From Candidatus Bipolaricaulota bacterium (GTDB taxonomy: Bacteria > Bipolaricaulota > Bipolaricaulia > Bipolaricaulales > Bipolaricaulaceae): a stretch of 64,000 nt of DNA. A program made the position numbers and the translations under genes. The stretch is taken from the NCBI GenBank assembly GCA_938084715.1, contig CALKES010000009.1, positions 1-64,000 on the forward strand, read 5' to 3'. The notes under the pieces are model-generated. The model had not been told where the DNA came from, did no database searches, and saw only the letters and a list, made by a program, of their open reading frames with translations. Shown one piece after another: positions 40,130 through 48,512 of this stretch (its first letter is position 1; every line of letters starts with the position of its first letter).

Positions 40130-40771
40130 CTAGCGCCCCCCCACATCGACCCCAAGTTGCCTCCACTTGGCGAGGATTTGTTCCTTCGAGTAGAAGCCTG
40201 TGTGGCGGAACAGCTCCTTGCCGTCCGCGCCGTAGAAGATCTGGGTGGGGATGATGCGGATCTTGTACTTGTCCGCCTCCGCGGGGTTCTTCCACACGTC
40301 GATGAACACGACCTCGAACACCCCGGCGTACTGGACCCGCAGCTCCTCGAGGATCGGCGCCATCTGCTTGCAGGGGATGCACTTATCCGCCCCGAGGTCG
40401 AGGAGCTTGGGCAGGGGCTTGGGGGGCTCGGGAGTCGCCGGCGGCTCCTCGAGGACGGTGGGCGAGGCCGTGATCGCGGGTTCGGCCGCTGGATTGGCCT
40501 CCTCGCCGCCCGGTGTCTCTGCCATCGTGTCGCCCCCGGGACCAACGGCAACCGCCCTCACCGCTGGCAGTTCAGGCTGAGCGAGGGAGACCTCCGGTTC
40601 CGCAACCCCAGCGGTGGGCTGATCCGCCAGCCCTTCGGAGGCGACTCCTGGCTGGGAAAGCGTCCCCTGCCGGAGGTAGACGGCCCCGACCACGCCCAGC
40701 GCGACGAGGGCCACCACCCCCAGCCGAAAGAGCACCTTCCTCGTCTCTGCCGAACCCTTCTTCTGATCCAT
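40130..40771 (-). CDS. membrane-anchored thioredoxin with Pro/Glu-rich stalk
   Basis: 213 residues: N-terminal anchor helix (about 12-32), a long Pro/Glu/Ala-rich stalk (to about 115), then a thioredoxin domain with active site DKCIPCKQMAP, 'VVFIDVWKNP' and cis-Pro 'IIPTQIFYGADGKE'. It faces outside the cytoplasm and is the natural partner of CcdA coded next. ATG 40771 has GAGGAG upstream inside the end of the DGC gene; an in-frame GTG at 40801 is less likely. Confidence 0.87.
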   Translation of the reverse strand: MDQKKGSAETRKVLFRLGVVALVALGVVGAVYLRQGTLSQPGVASEGLADQPTAGVAEPEVSLAQPELPAVRAVAVGPGGDTMAETPGGEEANPAAEPAITASPTVLEEPPATPEPPKPLPKLLDLGADKCIPCKQMAPILEELRVQYAGVFEVVFIDVWKNPAEADKYKIRIIPTQIFYGADGKELFRHTGFYSKEQILAKWRQLGVDVGGR

Positions 40772-40775
40772 CTTC

Positions 40776-41150
40776 TCACTCCTCTGATCGGCCTTGTTCA
40801 CGCAACGCCTCCCGGATCGCCACTTCCGCCCGCTCGCGGTCCATATCGCTCAGACCCGAGGGCGGTCCCTTCGGGATCTTGAGATCTTCCGACAGGACCA
40901 GAGCCGCGTGGGGGGGAAAGCCTGCCCGCTCGGCAATCCGCCGGGCGCAGGCGAGCGGACAGCCGTCCACGGCCACGATCCGCCGCGCTTCGCGCAGGCG
41001 CCTCTCGACCATCGGATCCCCGTTGGCGAGCGAGGCCAGGCAAAAGATCGTTCCTTCTCCCGCCTTCGCGACCTCGAGCGCCGCCAGACCGGTCAAGGTT
41101 CCCACGTTGGACATCCCCCCGAAGCACACAAGCAACGCCCGTTCACCCAC
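40776..41150 (-). CDS. DGC-domain putative zinc-binding protein
   Basis: 124 residues matching the DGC family: 'CFGGMSNVGTLTGLAAL', 'CLASLANG' and 'VAVDGCPLACARRI' (the D-G-C motif) with conserved Cys. Family function is not established; members occur beside ArsP/DUF318 permeases and thioredoxins, exactly as here. GTG start; overlaps the preceding small gene by eight bases. Confidence 0.82.
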   Translation of the reverse strand: MGERALLVCFGGMSNVGTLTGLAALEVAKAGEGTIFCLASLANGDPMVERRLREARRIVAVDGCPLACARRIAERAGFPPHAALVLSEDLKIPKGPPSGLSDMDRERAEVAIREALREQGRSEE

Positions 41151-41391
41151 GATCCATCACCACCTGCCGCTCATAGGCGGCGTAGAGGGCCCTCGCGTAC
41201 GCCGCCTCCTGGCCGGGGGGGATCCAGTTTTCCTTCCCCACCCGCTCCAGGAGCGCTCGAGCGATCGCCTCGCGATCCCCAAGCCCAAGGGCCGCGACCT
41301 CGTCGAGCGCCCGGCGCAAACCGAGGATGCCCACCCGCCGCCCCTCAACCTCGATGGCCCCCAGCCCCGAGAGGTCACAACACCCGCTCAT
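41143..41391 (-). CDS. small conserved-looking protein between permease and DGC genes
   Basis: 82 residues beginning MSGCCDLSGLG, with two adjacent Cys, then an alpha-helical body ('ALGLGDREAIARALLERVG', 'AYARALYAAYERQ'). I do not recognise the family. Its tight placement (ATGA overlap with the permease, eight-base overlap with the DGC gene) and the N-terminal CC suggest a cytosolic metal- or thiol-handling partner. Confidence 0.7.
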   Translation of the reverse strand: MSGCCDLSGLGAIEVEGRRVGILGLRRALDEVAALGLGDREAIARALLERVGKENWIPPGQEAAYARALYAAYERQVVMDRG

Positions 41392-42695
41392 CGACCGACC
41401 ACCGTCCCGTAGAGCTTTCCGGCCAACGTAGACAGGACCACCACCAGGAAGACGAACGCCGCCGTCTTCCTGGTTCCCAGGATTCGCCGAATGACGAGCA
41501 TCGACGGAAGCGACAGGGCGGGCCCCGCAAGGAGAAGAGCCAGCGCCGGCCCCTGGCCCATCCCGGAGCCGAGAAGCCCCTGGAGGATCGGGACCTCGGT
41601 GAGGGTGGCGAAGTACATGAGAGCCCCCGCCACGGAGGCCACCGCGCACGACGCCCACGAGTTCCCTCCCACCGCAGCCTGGACCCATCGGGCGGGGATG
41701 AGCGCCTGCTCCCCTGGCCGCCCGAGGAGGAACCCGGCCACGAGCACCCCCCCGAAGAGGTAGGGCAGGATGAGGAGCGCGTAGTCCCAGGTGGACCGAA
41801 CCCACGCCTTCCCTTCATCCCTCCCCACCCAAGACGGAACAAGGGCCACAAGCAAGAGGAGAACGACCGCGGCCACGGCGTAGCGGTACTGCCACAAGGT
41901 GGTGTAGGCCGATGGGCTGTAGGCGAGATGTGAAATCTCCGTCTTGGGGAGGGACACGAGCCCCTCCTCCAGCTTCACCAGGAGGGAGGACGCATCCTCC
42001 CCGGCGCGGGTGCCGGAGAGCACAGTGCCATCCCGAAGCGCCACCGTGACCCCCGTGGGCCGCCCCCAGTTGGCCACCACAAGAACCGCAAGCATCAGGG
42101 CAAAGAGCACGGCCGTCTTCCACAGGGGGCGGCTGGGCCGATCGGGCTGGGGGGCGGCGAGGGCCGCCTCGGCCTTCTCCCGCTCCTCGGTGCGGAACAG
42201 GAAGTGCATCGCCAGCCCGATGGCGATCGAGAAGAGCACCGCACCCATCGCCCGGGCAATCCCGAGGGACGGCCCGAGCACGCGGGCGGTGAGGATGATC
42301 GCGAGCACGTTGATCGCCGGGCCAGAGTAGAGGAACGCCACCGCCGGCCCGAGGCCCGCTCCCCGGGTGTAGATCCCGGCAAACAGGGGGAGCACCGTGC
42401 AGGAGCAAACCGCGAGCACCGTCCCCGACACCGAAGCCACCCCGTAGGCGAGGGCCTTCTTTGCCCGGTACCCCAGGTACCGAATGACCGAGGCTTGGGA
42501 CACGAAGACCGCGATCGCCCCAGCGATGAACAGGGCGGGGATGAGGCAGGTGAGGACGTGCTCCCGGGCGTAGTCCTGGAGGAGGAGAAAGGCCTCAGCG
42601 AGGGCTTTCTGAACCGTCGGGGACGACCAGGGGACCAAGTACGCAGCGAGGAACGTCCCGCCAAGCAGCAGGGACAGACGCACCTCTCGTTTCAT
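41388..42695 (-). CDS. ArsP/DUF318-type permease
   Basis: 435 residues with two permease repeats of about four helices each. 'VCSCTVLPLFAGIYTRGAGLG' plus 'YSGPAINVLAI' in the first repeat and 'GALMYFATLTEVPILQGLL' plus 'LAGPALSLPSM' in the second are the DUF318 signature. ArsP members export organoarsenicals; others have unknown substrates. A ~60-residue soluble insert between the repeats contains an SH3-like strand set (DGTVLSGT...LVSLPKTEISHL). It directly follows arsR (ATGA overlap). Confidence 0.87.
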   Translation of the reverse strand: MKREVRLSLLLGGTFLAAYLVPWSSPTVQKALAEAFLLLQDYAREHVLTCLIPALFIAGAIAVFVSQASVIRYLGYRAKKALAYGVASVSGTVLAVCSCTVLPLFAGIYTRGAGLGPAVAFLYSGPAINVLAIILTARVLGPSLGIARAMGAVLFSIAIGLAMHFLFRTEEREKAEAALAAPQPDRPSRPLWKTAVLFALMLAVLVVANWGRPTGVTVALRDGTVLSGTRAGEDASSLLVKLEEGLVSLPKTEISHLAYSPSAYTTLWQYRYAVAAVVLLLLVALVPSWVGRDEGKAWVRSTWDYALLILPYLFGGVLVAGFLLGRPGEQALIPARWVQAAVGGNSWASCAVASVAGALMYFATLTEVPILQGLLGSGMGQGPALALLLAGPALSLPSMLVIRRILGTRKTAAFVFLVVVLSTLAGKLYGTVVGR

Positions 42696-43024
42696 TTGGG
42701 CTCCTTGGGGCAACGGAGTTGGGCAAGACACGCCAGAACCCGTGGAAGGTCTGGGCTGGCGAGCCCCCACATGATCCGGACCCCGTCCCGCCGGGGAACG
42801 ACGAGACCGGCCCGGGCGAGGACCGAAAGGTGCCGCGAGACGACGGACGGATCCAGGCCCAGGAGGGGGACGAACTCGCAGCCGCACCGTTCCCCCTCCT
42901 CAAGAAGCCGGAGGAGCTTGACCCGAGCCGGGTGGGCAAGGGCCTTGCCGATCGTGCTCACAACCTCTTCGAATGCCGCGGCCGCGTTATGTGTCATCTT
43001 GCACAACCCTGCAAAGATGCGCAT
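42692..43024 (-). CDS. arsR: ArsR-family repressor
   Basis: 110 residues from ATG 43024 (GGAGGTAGG just upstream); ATG 42997 is an alternative. Winged helix: 'ALAHPARVKLLRLLEEGERCGCEFVPLLGLDPSVVSRHLSVL' pattern, with CGCE in the region where ArsR metal thiolates lie (ELCVC in classical ArsR). It heads the long operon of permease, DGC and redox genes and should release its promoter when metalloid binds. An inverted repeat overlaps the alternative start. Confidence 0.9.
   Translation of the reverse strand: MRIFAGLCKMTHNAAAAFEEVVSTIGKALAHPARVKLLRLLEEGERCGCEFVPLLGLDPSVVSRHLSVLARAGLVVPRRDGVRIMWGLASPDLPRVLACLAQLRCPKEPK
42996..43018 (-). promoter_or_regulatory. candidate ArsR operator (inverted repeat)
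   Basis: ATCTTGCA and TGCAAAGAT are inverted around six bases. It overlaps the alternative ATG 42997 of arsR, so autorepression by ArsR is plausible. If it is the operator, the later start is favoured. Confidence 0.4.
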
Positions 43025-43236
43025 CCTACCTCCGACAGCCCATCGTGTCAAGGGCAAGCGAATCCCTCGGGCAGAGCTGAGACAGCCCTCCAAGGCATCG
43101 AGGTTCAGGCCGGGGACACCTGCTCAGGGAGAAGCGCCACTCCTGATGGAGGACCAGGCCCAGGCCCGCCGCCCACCGGGCCCGGGCCACGCCTTGACGG
43201 AGAGGTGAGCGGCCATATACTTCGATAAATAAACTA

Positions 43237-43695
43237 ATGATCAGCGAGACACTGCTCGAGGCGCTGGACGGACTGCGCCGACTGGAGGCAGGGCGGCACC
43301 CCCTGCGGAACGTGCCCCTCAGCCCCCCGCTGCTCGCCCTGCTCGCCCAGATCATCCGGAGCCCCGGTGCGCACTGCCGGGAGATCGCCGCCGCGTTGGG
43401 GGTCACCGCCCCCACGGTCAGCGTGGCCGTACGTCGGCTGGAAGCAGCCGGTTTCGTGGAGCGCCGGCCCGATCCCGACGATCGTCGCGTGGTGAGACTC
43501 TTCCCAACTGGCAAAGGGCGGGCCCTGCACCGCCAAGTACAGGGATTCCGGCGAAAGAAGGTCAACCGGCTCCTCGCGGGGCTCTCTCCGGAGGAGCGGG
43601 CGACCCTGTGTGCCCTTCTCCAGAAGGCCCTCCAGCACGCCGAGGGCGGCACAGAGGGGGGTGAGGAAGGGTGTCCACCACGGCCTGGATCGTGA
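43237..43695 (+). CDS. MarR-family regulator
   Basis: 152 residues with a winged helix: 'CREIAAALGVTAPTVSVAVRRLEAAGFVERRPDPDDRRVVRLFPTGKG' pattern including the MarR wing DPDDRR. AT-rich upstream DNA holds TATACT at 43216-43221, about 15 bases before the ATG. Divergent from arsR; heads an operon with a split permease and a cupin. Ligand unknown; its Cys near residues 45 and 120 could allow thiol or metalloid sensing. Confidence 0.88.
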   Translation: MISETLLEALDGLRRLEAGRHPLRNVPLSPPLLALLAQIIRSPGAHCREIAAALGVTAPTVSVAVRRLEAAGFVERRPDPDDRRVVRLFPTGKGRALHRQVQGFRRKKVNRLLAGLSPEERATLCALLQKALQHAEGGTEGGEEGCPPRPGS

Positions 43696-44156
43696 ACGCC
43701 TTGGCCCTGCTCGGCCTCGTCCTGTCGCTCGCCACGGACAGGCGACGGACGCTGGCCGCCCTCAGGGTCGGAGCACGAACGGCCCTCCGGATCGCCCCCG
43801 CAATGGGCGCAGTCATCCTGGGGATCGGCCTCCTCCTCGGGTTCCTCCCTTCGGAGACCATCGCCCGCTCTCTCGGTGCACGGAGTGGCTTCGCGGGGAC
43901 ATTCCTGATTGCGCTGTTGGGGGCGGTGATGTACATCCCGGCCCTGGTCGCGTTCCCTTTGGCCGGCTCGCTCCTCGAGCGCGGGGCGGGCGTGACATCG
44001 GCGGCCGCGTTCATCACCACCCTGACCATGGTGGGCACGGTCACACTGCCGTTGGAGATCCAGGTGCTCGGGAAGGGGCTTGCCCTTCTCCGCAACGGGT
44101 TCAGCTTGGGGATCGCTCTCCTCATTGCAGCCCTCATGGGGTGGGCTCTCTCATGA
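43671..44156 (+). CDS. DUF318-like permease, first half
   Basis: 161 residues, about five membrane helices ('IVNALALLGLVLSLA', 'MGAVILGIGLLLGFL', 'GTFLIALLGAVMYIPALVAFPLAGSLL'). The Gly-Ala-x-MYIPALVAFP segment resembles the second-repeat signature of ArsP-type permeases. GTG 43671 has GAGGAAGG upstream and overlaps the marR end. It is half the length of a normal DUF318 protein; the following gene provides the other half. Confidence 0.7.
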   Translation: MSTTAWIVNALALLGLVLSLATDRRRTLAALRVGARTALRIAPAMGAVILGIGLLLGFLPSETIARSLGARSGFAGTFLIALLGAVMYIPALVAFPLAGSLLERGAGVTSAAAFITTLTMVGTVTLPLEIQVLGKGLALLRNGFSLGIALLIAALMGWALS

Positions 44157-44687
44157 TCCCACCGGAAGCCCGCCCACCGAAGAAGCCGCGACTGGCTCGT
44201 CTTCGCCCTGTGCGCCGGAGTGTTCGCCTCCCTCACCGTGCTCTACCCCCCCCAAGGGATAGCCAGCGCCCGCGCTGCGTGGCGCTATTCCTTGGAGATG
44301 ATCCAGATCATGCCCGCTGTGCTCGTCCTGATGGGACTGTTCTCAGTGTGGGTCTCCCAGGAGGCCGTGGTTCGCTACCTCGGGCAGGGTTCCGGGATCA
44401 AGGGAACTACCATCGCGCTCTTGTTCGGGACCTTGCCCACCGGTCCCCTCGACGTCGCGTTCCCACTGGCGCGGACCCTCCTCGACAAAGGGGCGAGCGT
44501 GCGCAACGTAGTGGTGTTCCTCTCGGCGTGGGCATGCATCAAGATCCCCCAGGAACTCGTGGAGATCGAGTTCCTCGGCCTGGGGTTCGCCGCCCTGCGG
44601 CTGGGATGGACGGTGGTGTTCGTGGCTCTCATGGGGTGGACGATCGAGACGATCTTGGGATGGGCACAGAGGAGGAGGGGAAGATGA
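44153..44687 (+). CDS. DUF318-like permease, second half, frameshift near N-terminus
   Basis: About 175 residues. From about 44190 the frame gives helices 'WLVFALCAGVFASLTVL', 'MIQIMPAVLVLMGLFSVWV', 'RYLGQGSGIKGTTIALLFGTLPTGPLDVAFPLARTLLDKG' regions, the DUF318 permease pattern. No standard start precedes the first helix in this frame. ATG 44153, overlapping the previous stop (ATGA), opens a different frame (MIPPEARPPKK) that would need a shift near 44190; GTG 44220 would cut the first helix. Either a frameshift (real or sequencing) or an alternative start applies. Confidence 0.6.
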
Positions 44688-44989
44688 TCAAGAAGGAACA
44701 TGTGCGCGAACTCGTGGCGTTCTCATCGGACGGACCGGCCAAGCGGGACTTTCACCGCGGTGAGGACTTCAACGTGCTTGTCATCGGGCTGGAGCGGGGC
44801 CAGGAAATCCCCGTGCACACTGAACCCTACAACGTGTTCTTCTTTGTGGTTTCAGGTAAGGGCCTGTTCACGCTCCACGGGGAGCGGTTCGAGCTGGGCG
44901 CGGGCGAGATGGTCTACTCCCCCGCCGGGGAGCGAGGGATCGTGGCCTTGGACCGGCTGTCCCTCCTCGGGATCCAGGAGCCCCACTAG
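44684..44989 (+). CDS. small cupin-domain protein
   Basis: 101 residues forming one cupin barrel: 'GLERGQEIPVHTEPYNVFFFVVSGKG' and 'GERFELGAGEMVYSPAGERGIVAL'. Motif 1 has a single His and Glu, fewer metal ligands than usual. The ATG overlaps the previous stop and is preceded by GGAGGAGGGGAAG. Last gene of the marR operon; function unknown, perhaps small-molecule or metalloid binding. Confidence 0.82.
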   Translation: MIKKEHVRELVAFSSDGPAKRDFHRGEDFNVLVIGLERGQEIPVHTEPYNVFFFVVSGKGLFTLHGERFELGAGEMVYSPAGERGIVALDRLSLLGIQEPH

Positions 44990-45076
44990 AAGGGGGGCAC
45001 CGACCCGTCTGTCGGGTGACGTGCCGCGGGAGATCGATCGGCGGAACTCACCCCGCTCGCGCGAAGCTCGCCGTCG

Positions 45077-45952
45077 TCAGGCAATCACGTGCAAGGCGCG
45101 GGGCCGCAGCGAGATCTCGAGCTCTTCGACGAGCTCCGGCAGGAGCTCCCCGTCCATGTGCACCGGCAGAGGGCGGTCGCTCTGGATCTTCACCTGAGCA
45201 GCCCTCTTGGCGTGAACCCGCGCCAGGTTGACGTAGCTCCCATCGCGGGTCCTGGGAAGCACCACGAACCGCACCAGTCGCGGATAGTTCCCGATCAGCC
45301 CCACATCGAGGGCGCCATCGTCCACCTGGGCCCCGGGGGCGAGGCGGTACCCTCCCCCGGCGTAGGGGCCGTTCATCACCGAGACCGAGAGGAGCTTCCC
45401 CGCAAACGACCACCCGTCACCCGCCACCTCGGCCCGGAACGCCCGGAACCGGACGACCTCGAGGATCGTCGCGTAGAGGTACCCAAGCTCGCCCTTGAGG
45501 AACCGCATCCGCTTGTAGTCGGCAGCGATCTGTCCCTCCACCCCCATCCCAAACGAGTTGAGGGCGAACTCGTCCGCAACCCTGGCCACGTCCACGGTCC
45601 GAATCCGACCGCGGGCAAGGACCGCCACCGCCCCGGAAAGGTCCCTCGGGATCCCCAGAGCGCGGATGTAGTCGTTCCCCGATCCCATGGGGAGGATACC
45701 CAGAGCGGCTTCTGCCCCGACGAGGGCCTGGGCCACCTCGTGAATCGTCCCGTCCCCGCCGGCGGCAGCGATGAGTGGCGCCCCCTCCCGGACGGCCTGC
45801 TGGGCAAGTTCGGTGGCGTGACCGGGACGTTCGGTGCGCACGACCGCGGCCTCCACCCCCGCCGCCTGGAGGGCCCGTCGGAGCTCCTCCTCCCGCGCCC
45901 CGGCCCGGCCTCGGTCCGCCGCTGGATTGAGGATCACGTGTGCCTGAGCCAT
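45077..45952 (-). CDS. diacylglycerol/lipid kinase (YegS/DagK type)
   Basis: 291 residues. Phosphorylates a lipid alcohol such as diacylglycerol. The catalytic signature GGDGTIHEVA, 'LGILPMGSGNDYIRALG' and 'DVGLIGN' define the family; 'GYRLAPGAQVDDGALD' is also conserved. ATG 45952 starts the domain (AQAHVILNP). TAGAAT lies seven bases upstream with no ribosome site between, so the mRNA is probably leaderless. Confidence 0.9.
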   Translation of the reverse strand: MAQAHVILNPAADRGRAGAREEELRRALQAAGVEAAVVRTERPGHATELAQQAVREGAPLIAAAGGDGTIHEVAQALVGAEAALGILPMGSGNDYIRALGIPRDLSGAVAVLARGRIRTVDVARVADEFALNSFGMGVEGQIAADYKRMRFLKGELGYLYATILEVVRFRAFRAEVAGDGWSFAGKLLSVSVMNGPYAGGGYRLAPGAQVDDGALDVGLIGNYPRLVRFVVLPRTRDGSYVNLARVHAKRAAQVKIQSDRPLPVHMDGELLPELVEELEISLRPRALHVIA

Positions 45953-45959
45953 GGGCCCG

Positions 45960-45965
45960 ATTCTA
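45960..45965 (-). promoter_or_regulatory. -10 box TAGAAT before lipid kinase
   Basis: Ends seven bases before the ATG at 45952. Confidence 0.45.
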
Positions 45966-46071
45966 ACCTGTCCGGTTTCGCAGTAGCGTTGACAGGCGGT
46001 GGGTAGAACGGGCAAGGGTCACCGGGCCAAGCTCGCCAGGATTCCGACTAGAACCCAGGGAGGTAAGTCCA

Positions 46072-46281
46072 ATGACCCTCGAGGACGAGGTTCACGGTTT
46101 GGGGCTCCATGCGCTCCGCCGAGCCCAGGAACTGGGTAGCGTGAACGCGACGTGCCGGGAGCTTGGCATCCCCCGCGCGGTGTTCTACCTTGGGACGAGA
46201 ACACCACCCCCCTCAGCCCAACACCCCCAGAAGGCGCTCTTCAGTTACCGCAGCCCGTTACCCTGTCCCAAGCCCTATTGA
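46072..46281 (+). pseudogene. transposase/integrase N-terminal HTH remnant
   Basis: After a good ribosome site (GGGAGGT), about 44 residues read as a helix-turn-helix of an IS481/IS3-like transposase: 'GLHALRRAQELGSVNATCRELGIPRAVFYLG'. The rest of the frame is unrelated and ends at residue 69; the catalytic DDE domain is absent. It marks an old insertion-sequence remnant between a chromosomal gene and a tRNA pair. Confidence 0.6.
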
Positions 46282-46790
46282 ACAGATCCCAGTAAGCATC
46301 CCGGGTTGTTGGGTCATAGATGATCACGATGTCGTTCCAGTCAGAGTTAAGGCTTGTCCTGGTCCAGTTGGCCGATCTTGTCAGCACATAGTCACGAAAG
46401 ACGGCTACCTTGCGGTGAATCGTTGTCAGGCGGCGGGCGCTTAAACCCAGGCTCACCAACCAGACACAGCCGGCAGTTGTTCTCACAAGAACACGAACAT
46501 TAGCACCAGCCCTAGCAGCTGCCTGAAGTGGTTTGGCTATGCTCTCTAGGTCGAACCACGCAACCATGACGCCAATCGGTGCCCCTCGCGGTGAGGCCTG
46601 AATTGCGCGAATGATTACATCTTCAAGGTTAGATGACTCAAAACCATTGTTGAAGTATGTCTCGATGACAGGACAGGCAGTTGGTGTCCTTGGAGAGCCC
46701 GAAGATAGCCAAGATCAAGAACCAGACTAGCCAGCCTGTGAGGCATGAAACCAGCTCTGCCGCAGGATAGCGGGCGGAGGTTTCGGTTAG
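46241..46790 (-). pseudogene. phospholipase D-like protein, broken
   Basis: The frame open from 46714 to 46241 encodes one PLD half: 'VIETYFNNGFESSNLEDVIIRAIQ', 'PLQAAARAGANVRVLVRTTAG' and the HKD-like 'IHRKVAVFRDYVLTRSANWT'. Only one catalytic motif is present and no start codon precedes the first part (ATG 46567 would truncate it). A hydrophobic helix 'WLVWFLILAIFGLS' that could be its anchor lies in another frame at about 46690-46750. Codon use and base composition are lower in GC than the neighbours, suggesting acquisition and decay next to tRNA genes. Confidence 0.55.
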
Positions 46791-47037
46791 CAAAGAGACA
46801 AGCCTGCATCGGGCCCAGTAGTAGCAAATACGGCAATCGGCGGAGCGTGGCAACTGACCACTCCCCGCTAACGAACCTCGGCAGTGGCCACCCCCACGGG
46901 TTCTGAACGATTCGCTGCCGTGAGGACACCCTGCATAAGAATTCTTCAGCAATTGACCTCGTGCGGTCGACACTGGTTGTATCAACCGGGACAAGCGGGC
47001 GGTCCCCCGTGGGGAAGAAGCGGCGAATGGGACCTTC

Positions 47038-47114
<77 letters not shown>

Positions 47115-47165
47115 ACGGACGGGATCATAGCCCCCGGTCCAGTGACCCTCAACCGAGAGCGGACC

Positions 47166-47242
47166 TGGTGGAGGCGAGCGGGCTCGAACCGCCGACCCCC
47201 GGCGTGCAAAGCCGGTGCTCTCCCAAGCTGAGCTACGCCCCC
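47166..47242 (-). tRNA. tRNA-Ala(UGC)
   Basis: Acceptor GGGGGCG/CGCCUCC, D-arm GCUC-AGCUUGGGA-GAGC, anticodon stem CCGGC/GCCGG with loop UUUGCAC (anticodon UGC), T-loop UUCGAGC. Encoded CCA. Directly upstream of tRNA-Ile on the same strand, a pair often found in rRNA spacers but here without rRNA. Confidence 0.95.
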
Positions 47243-47323
47243 AAACGGACGCCCGGAAACGGGTTATACAGAACGTCCTCCCAGGGGTCAAGGAGGCCCG
47301 AGGCATGGGCGCCCCAGAGCGGG

Positions 47324-47329
47324 GATAAT
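47324..47329 (+). promoter_or_regulatory. -10 box GATAAT before GNAT gene
   Basis: Ends six bases before GTG 47336; same geometry as the neighbouring kinase gene. Confidence 0.35.
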
Positions 47330-47335
47330 GCCCCC

Positions 47336-48499
47336 GTGGCGTCGCTTATGATCGAGGAGATCCCCCTCGGGGACCGCAGGCTCCGGGACTTCGTCTCCGT
47401 CCCGTGGCGGATTCACCGCGGGGATCCCCACTGGACGCCCCCCCTCCGGGCCGACCTCCTCGGGAGCCGGATCCTCGGGCTCACGGGCCTCCTCACCCCC
47501 GCCCACCCCTACCACGAGACAGCCGAAGTCACCCACTTCGTCGCCCGGCGAGGGCGGGAGCTCCTCGGCCGGGTCTCAGCGGCCGTGAACGGTCGGTTCA
47601 ACGAGTACCACAGGACGAACCTCGGGTTCTTTGGGTTCTTCGAGACCGCCCCCGATTACGGGGTGACCGAGGCGCTCCTCGATAGCGCCCGGGCGTGGTT
47701 GGCCAAGCGCGGGGTGGAGGCCATGCGCGGCCCCGGCGGCTACTCCACCGCCACCCACGAGTCCCACCAGGGGGTCCTCGTCCGCGGGTTCGACACCCCC
47801 CCCACGGTGGAGCTCACCCACAACCCTCCCTACTACGGGGAGTTCCTCGAGCGATATGGGCTCCGGAAGGCCAAGGACTACCACGCCTACTGGTTCACCC
47901 CGTCCGGGTCCGGCGACCCCCGCCTCGAGCGGCTGGTGGAGGCGGCCCGGTCCCGCCGGGGGATCGAGACCCGGGCCTTGGACATGGGGCGCCTGGAGGA
48001 GGAAGTAGCCCTCATGGTGGCCATCTACAACGAGGCGTGGGCCGACAACTGGGGGTTTCTCCCCATCACCGTGGGCGAGGCCCACGCCTTGGCCCGGAGC
48101 CTGAAGGTCATCGCTGACCCCGACCTCATCCGGTTCGCCTACGTCGGGGGGGAGGTCGCGGCCATGATCGGTGCGATCCCCGACCCCAACGTCCTCCTCC
48201 GCCCGCGGTGGAGCCCCATCCTTGACCTCGACCTCGTCCGAGCCGGGCGCCTCCTCCTCTTCCGCCGCCGGATCCGCACCGGGCGGATCATGTTCTTCGG
48301 GATCCGTCCCCCCTACCGGAAGCTCGGCGTGGACGCCGTCCTCTTCCACGAGGTCCTGACCTTGGGCTGGAGCAATGGGTACCGGGGCGGGGAAGGATCG
48401 ATGCTTCTCGAGGACAACGACCTCATCCTCCGGGCGTGCGAGGCGATGGGAGGGCGGCTCTACAAGACGTGGCGGATCTACGAGATGCCCATCGGCTAG
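47336..48499 (+). CDS. large GNAT-fold N-acyltransferase-like protein
   Basis: 387 residues. The pattern 'FVSVPWRIHRGDPHWTPPLRADL' near the N-terminus, 'GFFGFFETAPD', 'RGPGGYSTATHESHQGVLV' and a C-terminal acyltransferase region ('YNEAWADNWGFLPITVGEA', 'GIRPPYRKLGVDAVLFHEV') match a widespread uncharacterised acyl-CoA N-acyltransferase family. The substrate is unknown. GTG 47336 follows GATAAT by six bases (leaderless); ATG 47348 is the alternative. The next gene has its own promoter inside the stop region. Confidence 0.8.
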   Translation: MASLMIEEIPLGDRRLRDFVSVPWRIHRGDPHWTPPLRADLLGSRILGLTGLLTPAHPYHETAEVTHFVARRGRELLGRVSAAVNGRFNEYHRTNLGFFGFFETAPDYGVTEALLDSARAWLAKRGVEAMRGPGGYSTATHESHQGVLVRGFDTPPTVELTHNPPYYGEFLERYGLRKAKDYHAYWFTPSGSGDPRLERLVEAARSRRGIETRALDMGRLEEEVALMVAIYNEAWADNWGFLPITVGEAHALARSLKVIADPDLIRFAYVGGEVAAMIGAIPDPNVLLRPRWSPILDLDLVRAGRLLLFRRRIRTGRIMFFGIRPPYRKLGVDAVLFHEVLTLGWSNGYRGGEGSMLLEDNDLILRACEAMGGRLYKTWRIYEMPIG

Positions 48500-48500
48500 C

Positions 48501-48506
48501 TATAAT
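48501..48506 (+). promoter_or_regulatory. -10 box TATAAT, leaderless start of ATP-cone kinase
   Basis: Perfect TATAAT six bases before GTG 48513. The start codon would be at or next to the first transcribed base. Confidence 0.6.
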
Positions 48507-48512
48507 TCGCCT

